Positions 47,386 through 60,027 of a stretch of DNA of 64,000 nt are shown here, in pieces. Below the pieces are notes generated by a model. The model saw only the letters and a program-made list of their open reading frames with translations, was not told the DNA's origin and ran no database searches. How positions within the stretch are numbered: the stretch's first letter is position 1; every line of letters begins with the position of its first letter. Both the position numbers and the translations under genes were made by a program. The stretch comes from Selaginella tamariscina (lineage: Eukaryota > Streptophyta > Lycopodiopsida > Selaginellales > Selaginellaceae): contig PUQB01000574.1 in assembly GCA_003024785.1 (NCBI GenBank), positions 15,001 through 79,000 of the forward strand, given 5' to 3'.

Positions 47386-48347
47386 TTGAGGATTTTTTAA
47401 AAGTCGCTTGGTAATTGGACACAAGCAGAACTTAATTATTTTTTGAATATCAATCACAATAAACCAAGAAGGGGCCAATTGGAGCATCTTTTTTTTTTTT
47501 TTTTCTTAAACACTAAGCTTTATGTTAGCCGTTAATTATTTATTGAAGAAAATTCAAAAATAATGAACACAATTCACCCCTAGTAGTTGCCCTAAATAAA
47601 TTTGCATTAACTTCGTATTTTTAAAGTGCCAACATGTGGATGAATATGTTTCCATTAGGATCCATGAATAATATGTGAACGAACACATGATACATATAAA
47701 TGCATAGTGTGTAATTGCGATTGGGGTATGTTCTTTCACTTTAAAACTTGTTGCACGAACAATTTGGGTACTAGGAAATTGCATGTTCCATGTAAATCCT
47801 TGTCATTATAAGACAAATAAAATACATGCTCCAATGGTCCTTTTACCTTGTGACTAACAATCTCATCTTTTAGCAAATTATTAGACACAGTTTTTATTTG
47901 CCTTATTTAACATTTTTCACTTACTTCTAATTTGTTTAGTTTCTCTTGTTGTTGGGACATCTCTAGAGGGGTGTAGTTGAAATGTTAAACTTAGTCCTTC
48001 TAGGTGTGGTCTTTGTGGGTGTTTGAGAAGAGAAACCAATGACCATACAAAAATTCAATTTCCTCGTGTTAAATTATCCCTTCTGCAACTTACTAAGGGT
48101 CAAGTAAATGCTTAGGAAATATGTTCACTTTTTTTTCAAAGTAGTAAGATATTACACGCACTAAAAACCAACATGTAATGAACAAGCCCTTAACACATAA
48201 ATTAATTATAAAAACATTAACAAATCTATGATGCAATACCACAATAAAACAATCCAAAACATTGAAGGAACCCCTAAGTGACAAGGATTTGCCTATATTA
48301 GGTTGCCCATGTCTTTAAAATGAAAGGCCACTTTAAAAAATCCTCAA
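47386..48347. mobile_element. Candidate inverted-repeat-bounded element (clearest copy)
   Basis: The left edge TTGAGGATTTTTTAAAAGTC (47,386-47,405) and the right edge, whose inverse reads TTGAGGATTTTTTAAAGTGG (48,347 downward), match at about 18 of 20 positions. Just outside the right edge a second inverted pair, ATCCTTGGTGCC with GGCATTATATTGGCACCAAG, is seen at 48,479-48,507. No transposase is inside. Confidence 0.35.
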
Positions 48348-49010
48348 TATTGAAGAGAATACTTAATAAGCCAACCTAAACAAACTATAATAATCTTATT
48401 TTTAAATCAGTCCTTAACGCCGAAGCAAAACTTAAGAAGCCTTCCAAAACTATAAATATTAATGCAATTTTCAAAATAATCCTTGGTGCCAATATAATGC
48501 CAAGGATTGTTTTATCATATGGAAATAATTAAGAAATTAATGGCCTAAGAGCCACAAGACAATGGTGATACATGGTTTTGTCTTAGCTTGTGATTGTTAA
48601 AATAATATTTAGGTTTATGCAAGCAAGATGTTTTCCACACTAACTAATTCGAACTACACCAATGAAATTCTTTCACTTAGATTCATTATTTCTATTCCAG
48701 ACGTGGCCCTTATCTTTTTGCCTCATGCCATCAATGGTTTGTGTACCTGCATGTGATAAAGGTGGAAGTTCAAACACTTGTATGTAAATGGAACTTCTTC
48801 CCATAAGCATCACTGACAAATGCTAAGTGGTGGTTGCCTTGTTGTCTGATTCTTCTCAGGTAATTGGTCATATATTGAATGTTCCCTATACAAGCTCATC
48901 AATTCTTGCATAAAGTTATCTAGAAACACAGCAATTGATAGAATTATTTGATTTTGTAGTGCTCACCTTTAGCATTCTAAAAATTTGTAGGCTACCCTAA
49001 TTTTCCTGAT

Positions 49011-49193
49011 GTGGTATCCAGGTCAATGACTTCATTCCATGCCACAAAAAACTCGCACCCAAGAGATGGATCTAGAATGTATACTTTGGATCAAAAGAAT
49101 AGAGCTATGGAACTGAAGAAGAGATTCATCAATAAAATCATATTATCGGGAAAAATTCTTAGTAAAAATACTTATGTAAACCATGAGAAATGA
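49011..49193 (+). pseudogene. Unrecognised coding relic (copy B)
   Basis: Open over 60 residues (PRDGSRMYTLDQKNRAMELK, KRFINKIILSGKI). The module 4 partner (38,500-38,720) has frame breaks. Family not recognised; it may be an isolated exon. Confidence 0.3.
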
Positions 49194-49549
49194 ATAGAAA
49201 TGAATGATATGGAAAAACAAGAAGATCTATTACCTAAAAATTGACAGTAAATTTACATGCCAAAAAAGACATTATCGTATCAATTATTTTTTATTAAATA
49301 TTGTGTTAGAAAACATTTTGGTTTGTCGTAAAATTAAAATGTTGTAGGCAATTAATATTAAATTAATTAATTTCTTTACTTTAACTAGAATTTGTATTAA
49401 AGGCCTTTAGTTAATATTGTTTGTTCAACCAAAATAATTGATTAATAAATACCATTTTGTTTACTATTAAACATGAATATATTTGTCAACTTTATAGTTA
49501 AAAGAGACATGACAATTAGTGCTGATACAATCATGGCGTCATTGACCAG

Positions 49550-50860
49550 ACATGCAAAATGACACGTGGGTATGAATGAAAAGACCATTGCAGCTAGGGT
49601 TTTCAAGATTTAAGGTTATAGGTGGCTAGGGTTCCACACTCTTTCTCTCATTGCTTCTACCTATGAATTCCTTCAACAATTTCACACTCATTCTCTCATT
49701 TCTTCAACCCATTTTTCTAAGCTTTGCTTCTACAGCTCGCTTCAACAATTCTTTCTACATTCAATTTGTTTACCATTGATTTTAATTTTGATTTTCTTGA
49801 TTTTATGGAATTTCTTCAATTCCCCAACTAACGGCTGAAAAATCTACCTCTTTTTTCATATACATACAGGATTTCTACTCCCAAACAAAATAGCTAGATC
49901 TCCAGGTATTTTCTCTTGCAATATGTCTTGTCTTATGTTTCTTTGCAATAGAGGTTGGAGGTGTTTTGTGTTTACATGTTCTCTCGTACCATAGTGGAGG
50001 TGTACATCTCCTACGACGAACAAGTCTAGTAGGCAAGCAAGAATGGCCGCCTCTTCGTTGTAGTCAAGCCCTTCGCTCCAGTCAAGCATGTGGTATTTTT
50101 GCAGTCGGGCCTTCAAAGGTGATGCCTGAACTTGCTCCATCTGTAGATCCATCCAAGGGCTACCAAGGGCTTTGCAATGAGACCAAAGTATTAGAAACAA
50201 AGCATGGGACGAAGAGATATCACAGAAATCGTTACGGGCCGTTCACTTATCTTAATTATGTTGTTTATGCAGCTGTGTGAAGGTTTTAGGGAATATTAGT
50301 CGAAGGAAAGGATTAAACAAAGATTGGGCAACACAGTCCAGTAGATCCATCCAAAAGTATCCGGAATAAGACCAAAAACCATTAAAAACGAAGCTCAGGA
50401 GGAGAGGTACCACGAAAACCGTTAGGAGCCATTCATTTCGTTAATTACGTGTTTAAGCAGCCGTGAAGGTTTTAGGGAATATTAGTTGGCGGAACAAACA
50501 AAATGAAGATTGGACAACATGGTCCTGTAGCTCCGGCTGAGGGCTTTACAACGAGACCAAAACCATTAGAAACAAAGCTTGGACGAAATGTACCACAAGC
50601 TGTTCATTTCGTTAATTTATACTGTTTAAGCAGTCATGAAGGTGTTAGGGAATATTAGCCGAGGAACGATTAAAACAAAGATCGGATGGCATGGTCTTGT
50701 AGATCTGGCTGAGGACTCCATAACTAGACCAAAACCATTAGAAATGGACCTCAAGACAGAGTACCGCATCATTCAAGTACCCGCTATTGTAACTTGCCTT
50801 CATCAAAGTAACTATGGCATGATGGTTATAGCTCCTATTTATTTTGATTAATCAATTTAA
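49550..50860 (+). repeat. Leader-like sequence and about 180-bp tandem repeats (copy B)
   Basis: Partner of 39,060-40,380. Repeat markers lie at about 50,184, 50,370, 50,560 and 50,729. The frame lengths differ from copy A through small indels, which argues against a conserved protein. Confidence 0.6.
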
Positions 50861-51239
50861 CCTATCTCATTTTATTAAAAAATGGTGATTAATTTGATTA
50901 AACAAATAAAATACATGATCAAAATCTTTTAAACTACAAATATTTTTATAAATAATAGATGAGTTAACGAAGAGGCACATTTGATGGTCAATAATATGTC
51001 ATTTAAAGCCATGGAATTCTTTGTTGTGCTAGTATATTTGTTAATATGCAAAATTGTTGAAAGTGTAAAATCAAAACAACGCCGACATTTGTGATTTTAT
51101 CGTCTGAACCCTAAACCCTTGGTTCTGCCCAGGATGTGTTTGTTTGCTCTGTGTACATTAGCATTTTCATTCTAGTTGTATCTATAGTTCTACTGCATGA
51201 AAGTTTTATTGTTCATCCTCGTGTTGTAGTTTGGAAGTC

Positions 51240-51640
51240 CATCAATAGAAATCCTTGGCTTAGAGCATGAGGTTGGAGAAAACCTTACGTTCATGCTAGT
51301 GAATGGTGGTGAGAATATAGGAAAAGCATCCGACATACTTTTGAGTAGATTCGTTCCAATTCAAGACGTTTAGATGAAAACCGAGTACATTAAGCAGCAT
51401 GGTTCATGCTAAACTTTAGGAGGTTTGTTACTTCATTGCTATCGATAACAATGTGGTCACCTGTGCTACTACTATAAAACTTCACAAGACATATGCGGAG
51501 GTGCCGTTTGTTGCAACTAACACAAAGGAATGTACATGTGTAGAAGTTAGTGGAAACATTAGAGCAAGTCTCGTAGAAGCTGGGTATGGAAAAGATCATC
51601 CTCCTCTCATGTCTGAAAACTGAGACAATGTGGAGACGAG
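51240..51640 (+). pseudogene. Unrecognised coding relic (copy B)
   Basis: Same fragmentary protein as 40,740-41,120 (EVGENLTFMLVNGGEN, LHKTYAEVPFVATN). Confidence 0.3.
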
Positions 51641-52708
51641 CGTTTAGGTTCCAAACCTTGTTTGGTAGTTGGAGGGTGAAGGCAGTTGAGCTAGTATTGT
51701 TTTATCTGAAAGGATGAAGACTACTAGAGAAGAATTTGATTGATAAGAAGCAAAAGTGATATGATGATGACGATGGTTATAATGACTAAAAATGCAAAAT
51801 ACTCTTTGAGGGCATCTGCAAGAAAGTGAGACTACCAATGAAACATTTGCCGCCACCACCTTGGATGGGCCAAGTTTCTAAATTTTCATCCTGATTATTA
51901 ATATTTGAAGTTACAATGATTTTTTTGATAATTTAATGAAATAGTATTGATAATTGATAAAACATACTTAGATACATTAATAAAATACATTAGGAATCTT
52001 ACTTTAGATGAGATGACAATTGGTGTAGAGTTTGTATAGCAATTATAATCATGGAGAATGGTATGAAGTGGAAATGTGACAAGGGTTGTTGTGAAGATAC
52101 ACATGTGATTGATGGGAAAAAGAAACGTCCATGCATGATAGCAAAGCAAACTTGGGTTACAAGTACTGGTCCATTGAAGAACATGTAACATTACCATTGG
52201 AGACCTTATTTGATTTGAACAAATCATTTGATAATCAAAGTAAGATTTTGTAGTAAAGATACTGATCAATGAAAACAATTATATTAATTGGTTGGAAACA
52301 TTTAAAACTTTTTAAATCTTTTCAACTTCTAGAATGTTTTGTTATTATCAGTGGACCCTTGAGCTTGTTGTAATTGTTTGTTGTATAATACGATTCTATT
52401 GTGTTTGCACGTGAAGCGGTCTCTATAGTGATTATTATACTTATTGTGAAAACATCTTCAAATCTTTGGTTTCCTTAATCATAATGCATCTTTAGTGGTG
52501 GGTTGCATGCATGCTTTCTGAATCCCCATTAGCATTTATTGATTGGCCAATATAATGCTTCTTATTTAGTTTAATCTTGATGCAATAGATGTCAATTGGC
52601 ATTAAGCCTTTGGCATTAAGCCTTCTAGTGCAATTATAGGCACCAAACAAGGAGGAGCTAATAAATAGATCATGTGATACAAATCTAGGGATGCAAATTT
52701 AGGGAGCG

Positions 52709-54172
52709 ATGCCAAACTTCCTAAAGACAAGTACCACAAGAGCAAGGAAGAAGAAGAAGCATGAAGATATTCATGACATAATTGAAGTATCAACAAATGC
52801 TTACACACCAATATGCAAACTTTGGGATGATATGAAACAGCTAGTACAAGAGTGGAAGCATGCATGTGATTCATGTCTTAGAGGTATGTTGATTTGTGTG
52901 AATTGTAAATATTGCAAATTGAAAGAATATGGGAGAAGATCAAGTTTGAAGAAGATAATAACGCAAGAACCACCACCTTACATTTACGAGGCAGGTGTTT
53001 TGATGAGTAAGGTTGTAGACACTAAAGAGACACACCTTGAATGGTACTTGTAAATATTACCTGGAGATTAGTGGAAGGCAAAAGCGGACAAAGTATAATG
53101 TGCTCTGCATATAGAGTATGATGCTGCCATTTCAACAGTGACCATGTTAGCATGCAGTCTTTGTTTCTAATTGATCTCCATGCAACAATTTCAAAATGAT
53201 ATCAATCCATGTCAACATGTACAGTGAATACAAGAGGAATAATTGATTGTCCAATCATTGATTGGTCTAGTATAGAAAATGTGAATTTGTCAATTATGCC
53301 AGAGACTGTGAAACAAGTGTTTCAACAGCTACTACAAACTAACTCACATATTCAAATGTACAAGACAATTGCAAAGCAAGGCCACTGAAGTCCAGGGCTT
53401 TGCCTCGTATCGCCCTCTTCAATTTCATGGATTATCCCACATGATAGTGAAGATGGTCCATTTGAGAGCATGAATGGGGTGGCTGAAAAAAAATCATGCG
53501 TGCAATGATGTTAGTTGATGACATGTTGAACTTGTTTGAGGTTATAAATAAAGATGAGATTGCATCTTATCTTGTTGGGAAGTTGGTGACAAGATTACAT
53601 GGACTATATGTGAACTTGATTACAAATGCTGAAGGCATTCAACAAGGAGGATGTTGTCAGCCTATAGTGGAGTCTGCAGTGTTTCCCTTCTTGTTTCTGC
53701 ATGCAAAAGGGTATTTACATATTGCTAGGCAGATTCATGAGTATCTTAACCAACGCATGAGTACTTTTGTGTCCTTATATACGATTTACAAGCCATACTT
53801 AATGATCATGTAAGCAAGCAAGCGTGCTGTCTAAAGCAATGACAAAGGCGTGCCTTGAGAGAGACATCAAAAGATATAGAAGAGCAAGTTCCACCATATC
53901 CTCAAGTTCAAAGTGCCAGATGGGATTCTTGGACAGCTCCATAGCATAGAAAACAATTGAATGACTTGCTTACTATTGCAGATGCACTTTGTCCTCCGAA
54001 TTTCTTTGTGACGTTAACAGCCAATGAGGTCAACAATGACAAGTGATAAGAGATTCATGATCTTGAAGAATTGCTAGATTGTCATGTGGAGTGTGCCCGG
54101 ATCTTTGTGTCGAGGCTTCGTTCATTCATGCGTGCACATATGCTAGTCCACAATGGTGGTGTTTTTGGCAAG
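52709..54172 (+). pseudogene. Unrecognised gene relic, plus strand
   Basis: An opening frame of 114 residues (52,709-53,053) has a Lys cluster (RARKKKKHEDIHD) and a Cys-rich patch (CDSCLRGMLICVNCKYC) that could bind zinc. A second frame (53,496-53,813; LVDDMLNLFEVINKDEIASY) follows after stops. A last readable segment (DLEELLDCHVECARIFVSRL, about 54,060) ends at a good splice donor GGCAAG/GTAAGT at 54,172. The parts look like remnants of one gene but match nothing I can name. It lies outside the duplicated modules. Confidence 0.35.
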
Positions 54173-54180
54173 GTAAGTAC

Positions 54181-54678
54181 ATGGTAACGCATGATGTTCC
54201 TTTGATGTGATCGTGTACAAGTGGTATTATAATAATTTGTTTGTATTTAACACTAAATGTAGATTTGTTTAAGGCAATAAATCAAGAGAGTAGTTAAGCC
54301 ACTAAACAGTGAATTCCAATCCTAAGAGAGGGGCCAATAACTAAGTTAAAGATTTAAATTAGACATAAACTTATTAAATTAAGATCTGAATTAAAAATCC
54401 AACTTATGAATAAAATCGTTATGTTAAGGGTTATAAACCCAATGTGAGAATAAACTCGTTATATTTATTATAAATAATAATTGCATTAACGATGTAACTT
54501 ACAAATAAACCCACCTAGTTAAAGATAATAAATGAATAAATAATAAATTATTATTAAATAGTTAAGCTCATAACAGTGGGCATATATACTAGTTTTAAAA
54601 TATAAAATATTATGTTAATAAAATATCTAGTATAAAAGTAGTGTTAACGTAAAACAAAGTCAGGGGATAAATGATGTT
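54181..54678. other. AT-rich spacer
   Basis: No gene is seen. Confidence 0.5.
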
Positions 54679-55488
54679 TTAATTAAAACTCTTGAAAAGT
54701 TTATCACGGAGGAGTTAACTTGCTGAGGAGAATCTTGCTGAACGAAATGCCACCCGGTAAATAAATAACATCCGTCAGATTGGGCAACAAGTCTTTGATT
54801 TGACCACCGGACAAAAACTCGTGCATCCCTGGTAATTTCAGCATGTACTCATCTCTCCCTATCAAAAACATACACGGTGTACTAATTGGCATATTCATCC
54901 ACGGTGTCATTAACTCAAGGCTCCTTCAACAACAAACCAAATATTTACAATATCTATCTATCTATATCATCCAATAATATATTGTGTAATATATATGTTT
55001 ATGTATACAGGTATATGTGTGTTCAGTATCAATTTACTATGCTACATACATGGGGAACAAATATAAATAATAAACTTGTGTGTGTTGTGTGTGTGCGTGT
55101 GTGTGTGTGAGAGAGAGAGAGAGAGGCTTCTGATGGTTTTGATTTCTATATGCACATACATGTCTGTGTTTTATGTGTATAACATACACACCTAAACACA
55201 CATGCACGCATACACAACACATACGCACCTACCTGTTGCGATATGCAGCACACAGAGGTGCTTCAAAACCGCACTTTTCGAAAAGCTCTGTTTGTACACT
55301 TAGAAAATCGTCATTAAGCCAGCTTGGTGCAGGTTCAGAAGGCTTAACTATATCCAGAATCTCCTCGTCTGGCTTTGCTATTTGTAACTCAGATCTCGCA
55401 AGCAGTGTGTATATCTTCTTTAACACAGTCCTTGTGTCAAACCTTCCAAAGTCTTTCTCAGCTCTCCCAGGCACCTAAAATAATATAA

Positions 55489-55561
<73 letters not shown>

Positions 55562-56476
55562 CACACACACTCACCACACCACACACACAAGAGTAACATA
55601 AAAACTGGGACAAACTTAACATATTAAGTTCATCTCGTTCAACTATCATTCAGTTGATTATATATACAGACTTAAACTAATGATGAATCTCCCTCTCTCC
55701 CCCCCCCCTTCTACAGGTAAACTATAACTTCTAAGCTATACCTTGTGAGTTTTATACAAACTGTACACTCTAAAAACGAAGTCATGTATGTGTGTTACAT
55801 GTATGGGGGTATATTCACACACACACACAACAACAACTTAACTGCAAAACGTAGTGGATAGAATCCTTCGTCTGGAGGTCCCTTATAAATATGTGGGAAA
55901 AAAGGAACTCCTACTGTGACATGTCCTCTAATAAGATCCGGTCTTGTTAAACAGAGGTTCCATCACAAAATCCCCCAACATTCATGTTGATGCAATAAAT
56001 ACCTGCACACACAAGAAAAACACCCTCAACACATGCACACACACTCATACACACAGCATGTGTATGTTATATAATTTTGATATAACGTAAAATGTCATAG
56101 TTGCACACACACACACACTGACCGGGTCGCCACCAAGTGCATAAATGAGAGCAACTATATCGCCAACCATGTCGAGAGGGCTTAGATTAAACTGACCACT
56201 TAAATCCTTTGGGCATTCCGTTAAACCAAAACCTCGCATATCCGGGGCAATTGCATGGTATCCTTCATCTGCAAGTCCTTTAAGTTGACTTGTCCAGGAA
56301 TACCATGTCTCGGGAAAAACCATGTAGTAATATAACCTTTGGACCTGTATAAACCATATATTTAATTAATTATCTATTTAATATATAAAACTTGAGCAAT
56401 TACCTGATCCCATTTGTGCGATATGCATTTTGATACCATTTACATCTAGCATACTATGTGTAACATGCTCCGCCAT
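54679..56476 (-). pseudogene. Soluble epoxide hydrolase-like, copy 6
   Basis: Exons run 56476-56404 (MAEHVTHSMLDVNGIKMH), 56344-56123, 56002-55843, 55474-55233 (VPGRAEKDFGRFDTRTVLKK, fully open) and 54923-54679. No F-box or U6-like neighbour accompanies it. Frame breaks: an extra A in AAAAA at 56,314, several changes right at the nucleophile motif in exon 3 (55,974-55,990; HD region unreadable), a missing G that breaks PGGHF (near 54,749) and a short T-run before the stop. Most are homopolymer changes. Exons 2 and 5 resemble copies 4 and 5, while exons 3 and 4 and the intron between them resemble copy 2, so the gene is a mosaic. Confidence 0.8.
55495..55590. repeat. (TC)n(AC)n microsatellite in EH copy 6 intron 3
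   Basis: About 25 TC units interrupted once by CCC, then AC units. Shorter versions are at 9,399-9,439 (copy 2) and 15,928-15,960 (copy 3, where the tract abuts truncated exon 4). Confidence 0.85.
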
Positions 56477-57264
56477 AGCCACTCTTAAGTCTAAACCTCT
56501 TGTCATATATATATATAGAAAACGTGATGTCACTAAGATGCACTATTAAAATATATAAATAGACAGTTGTTGTGTGTGTGTGAATATACCCCCGTACATA
56601 TAACTATTTTGACATATGCAATGCTACGTCAACTTGGTGGTTGTTGTTTAGTATGACTTCTCTGCATAAATTTATAAATTATTTAAATATTTTAATTTAT
56701 ACAGTGGAATTTTGACTTTCAAGTATAAATCGCTATGCTAATTTAAATATTAAAATAATAAAATTAAAAGAATTTATACTTTACATTTAAAATTAACGTC
56801 GTGATAGTTTTGCTTTTAACTTCTTTAATATATTTATTTTATGGCATTTTATGTATAAATTATTAAAGTATATTTTAAACTATAAAATATAAAGATTCTT
56901 TAAGAATTTATTTTAAACCTTATAAAATAATATCTTAAAATCAACTCAAAACTCATCTTGTAAACTTTCTCACACTATATTTAATTCGCTGGATTAAAAA
57001 TCAATAAATAAGCAGCAGGTTACATATTTATAAGAATAAGACTGGTGGGCAGATATTAACTTAATTTGATTATATAAGAGTTTATTGAAATTTTACATAT
57101 GTCAAGAAGTAATCAAATCCTCAACGTCGAATTAAAAACTGGCCGAATGTGATATATAACTGATTCTGTAAACAAATCAACAATTTTCAATGGTATACAA
57201 AGACGTGTGTGTGTATGTGTGTGCGTGCGTGCGTGTATATGTCATATGTATGTACGTACCTGAA
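56477..57264. other. Intergenic, AT-rich
   Basis: No gene is seen between EH copy 6 and the WRKY stop codon. Confidence 0.6.
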
Positions 57265-58654
57265 TTAAGCCCGTGGCTGTACACCGTGATTATGTTCCCT
57301 TCATAAGTTACAAGCAACATAGACGGATCATCCAAGCAACGCTCTACATGTTTTCTGGCTGGACACCCTCTCACACTGCTACATTTATAATAGCCCCTGT
57401 ATAACATAATTTAAATAAAAATTAGATATTAAAAAGTTAATATACATTAGTATTAACATAGCAAAAAAAATACATATATTAAAACATAGAGTTCAAGAAT
57501 TTTTTTAGCAAAAACAATTACACTTAAGTAACTAATCGAAGTGAGTTTAAATATATACCTTGGATGTGGGGAACCTTTAATCGGCTTTTGACCGTATTCC
57601 TCCAGGAATATTCGTCTTGTGGAATATCCGCTATCTTGTTGCTAACCGCAGGCACCTTAATCACCTTTTTCATCCTCATTTTCCTGCAAAATCGTTAGTT
57701 TATTTTAGTCTTAATTCCATTATTAGATCAATATGTAATAATAAATTAATGGAAAACGTGTATATGTATTATATGTCTCTAACACTTAATATGTGAATGC
57801 TTATTCAGTTTTATGTACTGTGTATGTGTGTAGGTATGGTTAATATGTATGTAGCAGCATCACATATCAAAATGTTGATGCTATATATACTTTCATATAA
57901 TGTTATATCTAAGTGTCTATTGTTGGATCACAATCACACAAACTTTTTGATGATTATACACACAGACATACATACATGCACACACACAACACACCATTGT
58001 GTGTGTGTGTGCGCGCGTGTGTACATTACCTGGCACGCTTGGAACAATGGCACTTCCCAGCAGTCCTGCACTTGTCAAGGCTTGTTCCTTGACACTTGTC
58101 ATTTTTTGAGGAAGTAACTGATATATACTTCCATTTTGTAACACTGCTTTCGAGAATGTTCCCATTGGTAACGCTGCCCTCGAGGCTTGAGACGATATAA
58201 ACGACTTCGAACTCGAACGCGGAGGACTCGAGCTTAAGGAATTATCCGAACTAAAACACCGTGTAGGTTGTATGTATGTATGTTGTGCACCATTACGCTC
58301 ATCTGTGCAATATTATATTAATTAAATTAAGTAATAATCGTTCAATAAATTATTATGCACCTAATTATAGTTGATTATAACACTTCCATAGACAGAGATT
58401 TAAATAAATCCTTGCTCAATGTATAACACACAGAGTATGGTGTTAACTTACAAGGTTGTGTTTGTTGAAGTTGGTATAGAGGCTCCTCAATGTGGCTCTG
58501 AATATATGCAGCCGATTGTGGAGCATTGTTTTCAAAGAGGTTAGTGCTCAATCCGTTTTGCAACCTGTAACGCGTATATATTATATAACATATACGTATA
58601 CACAACTATGCATACACATATATATACATTGTGCGTATGTATCTCTCTACGTGT

Positions 58655-58690
<36 letters not shown>

Positions 58691-59031
58691 TTGAACTATG
58701 TTATACAAACGTATGTATACCTAACTAGACATGTTTTTCCATCTCTATATACATATACATTTAATTAATGTCATACAAATATATGTGTGTGTAGATAAAT
58801 GTATAGCTTACCTAGGTCCCCTTCTGAAGCGTGCATGACCGTTCTGCTTAACAGAGCGTTAACCCTGCGAAACTGATGAATTGCTGATGTGGCTGCTGAG
58901 CTGGAGTCTTCCTGTGCTGTGTCCCTGGACAGTATATCTATAAGACGATGAACGTTGTCCAGTCCAGCTTTTGCTGCCATTTGTACATAGTGGTCTCTCA
59001 TATGATCGTTACTGTATTGTAAAATATCCAT
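57265..59031 (-). CDS. WRKY transcription factor, group IId
   Basis: Five coding exons: 59031-58812, 58564-58452, 58302-58030, 57683-57559 and 57396-57265. All have GT-AG borders, including the conserved intron before GYYKC inside the WRKY domain. In order: an N-terminal HARF-type segment ([15 protein letters not shown] .. [11 protein letters not shown] .. HARFRRGPR), a Ser-rich middle, the plant zinc cluster (GKCHCSKRA), [20 protein letters not shown], the WRKYGQK region, and the C2H2 finger with [18 protein letters not shown]. It would encode about 288 residues, the usual group IId size. It binds W-boxes (TTGACY) in nuclear defence and stress regulation; group IId members also bind calmodulin. 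Four single-base gaps break the frame: at RTGHARF, after SFISS, in WRKYGQK and at the NHNH zinc ligands. An apparent 5' UTR intron joins about 59,035 to a leader exon at about 59,749. Confidence 0.85.
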
Positions 59032-59069
59032 ATTTCCTAACAAAACTGTTTGAAAAAGAAGAAACACCA

Positions 59070-59105
<36 letters not shown>

Positions 59106-60027
59106 TGACTTAACCCTGATACGACCTTTGTATACATACCTAGGTACACGTACATACGTATACATGTACAATGTTGATGATGCACATACACTTACAGACA
59201 TATGCACTTAAAGAGACGTGTGCAGTACGTATGCAGAGAAGTCATACTAAACAACAACCACCAAGTTGACGTAGCAAGCATCAGCATTTTCATACTAAAC
59301 AACAAAAACCAGCTTGACTAATTCATCCTAAGACGAAAACTTGTAACTACTTATATAAAAGTCAACACTAGAAAATAAATTATATATATATTTATAAATA
59401 AACACACACACCGTGTTAAATACACTGAGAGAGAGAGAGATGTATATAGTTTCATACACAGTTTTGAAAACCAACTTTGACTAATTCATATTTGACAAAT
59501 CGTCAACATTTGCTAGCTTATAATATGTGTGTGTGTGCTCAATATTCTTAAATAGATCTATCTACAAACTACACACACATAAGCAATTTGACTAAACCAT
59601 CTTAATAAGTGTTGAAAACACGCATATGCACTGTAATACACCGTTCTTAAGTGATTTTCGTGAATTAATATGTAGAAATCGATCTACACACTACCAAATA
59701 CACAGATTAATCAAGAATCAGCAGATATTTCGCCCTAATTCACTTACTTGAGATCTAGAATTCGTCGATCCGAGCCTGGAGAGAGAATTAGGGTAGCGCC
59801 TTCGGATATACAAGGCGCATTTTCTTGCTTGAACAACAAACAAACACGCTAAACACACACAGCACAAAGAAAATAAGATAAAATAGTAAAATAGAAATAA
59901 CCCTGGAGCAGTATAGTCTCCCGCGCTGGCGAGTGGGGCCGCTACACGTGCCCCATTAAGTCAACTGAAATGTCAATCCATCGAAGAATATTCTAAAGAC
60001 CGGAATGTTCTAGGAATCTCGTTTTAT
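59032..60027 (-). promoter_or_regulatory. WRKY 5' leader and upstream region
   Basis: The acceptor TTTTGTTAG/GAAAT lies just before the ATG. A donor CAA/GTAAGT is at about 59,749, with a leader exon above it that is open to about 59,880. A (TA)n run is at 59,073-59,102. No other gene. The kelch stop codon is at 60,028. Confidence 0.45.

Larger units (their letters stand above)
43060..52190. repeat. Segmental duplication, module 5
   Basis: Direct-repeat partner of module 4. Differences include a (TA)n expansion at 43,195-43,232, a four-fold local tandem repeat at 44,167-44,350, a 417-bp deletion within the F-box copy and extra sequence at 48,120-48,420. Homology ends near 52,180 at TACTGGTCCATTGA. 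Confidence 0.9.

Noticed and set aside
55717-55760. Extra 19-base micro-exon in EH between exons 3 and 4
   Set aside because: Direct joining of LRFA to VPGRAE keeps the frame and matches the family spacing, so the micro-exon is unnecessary.
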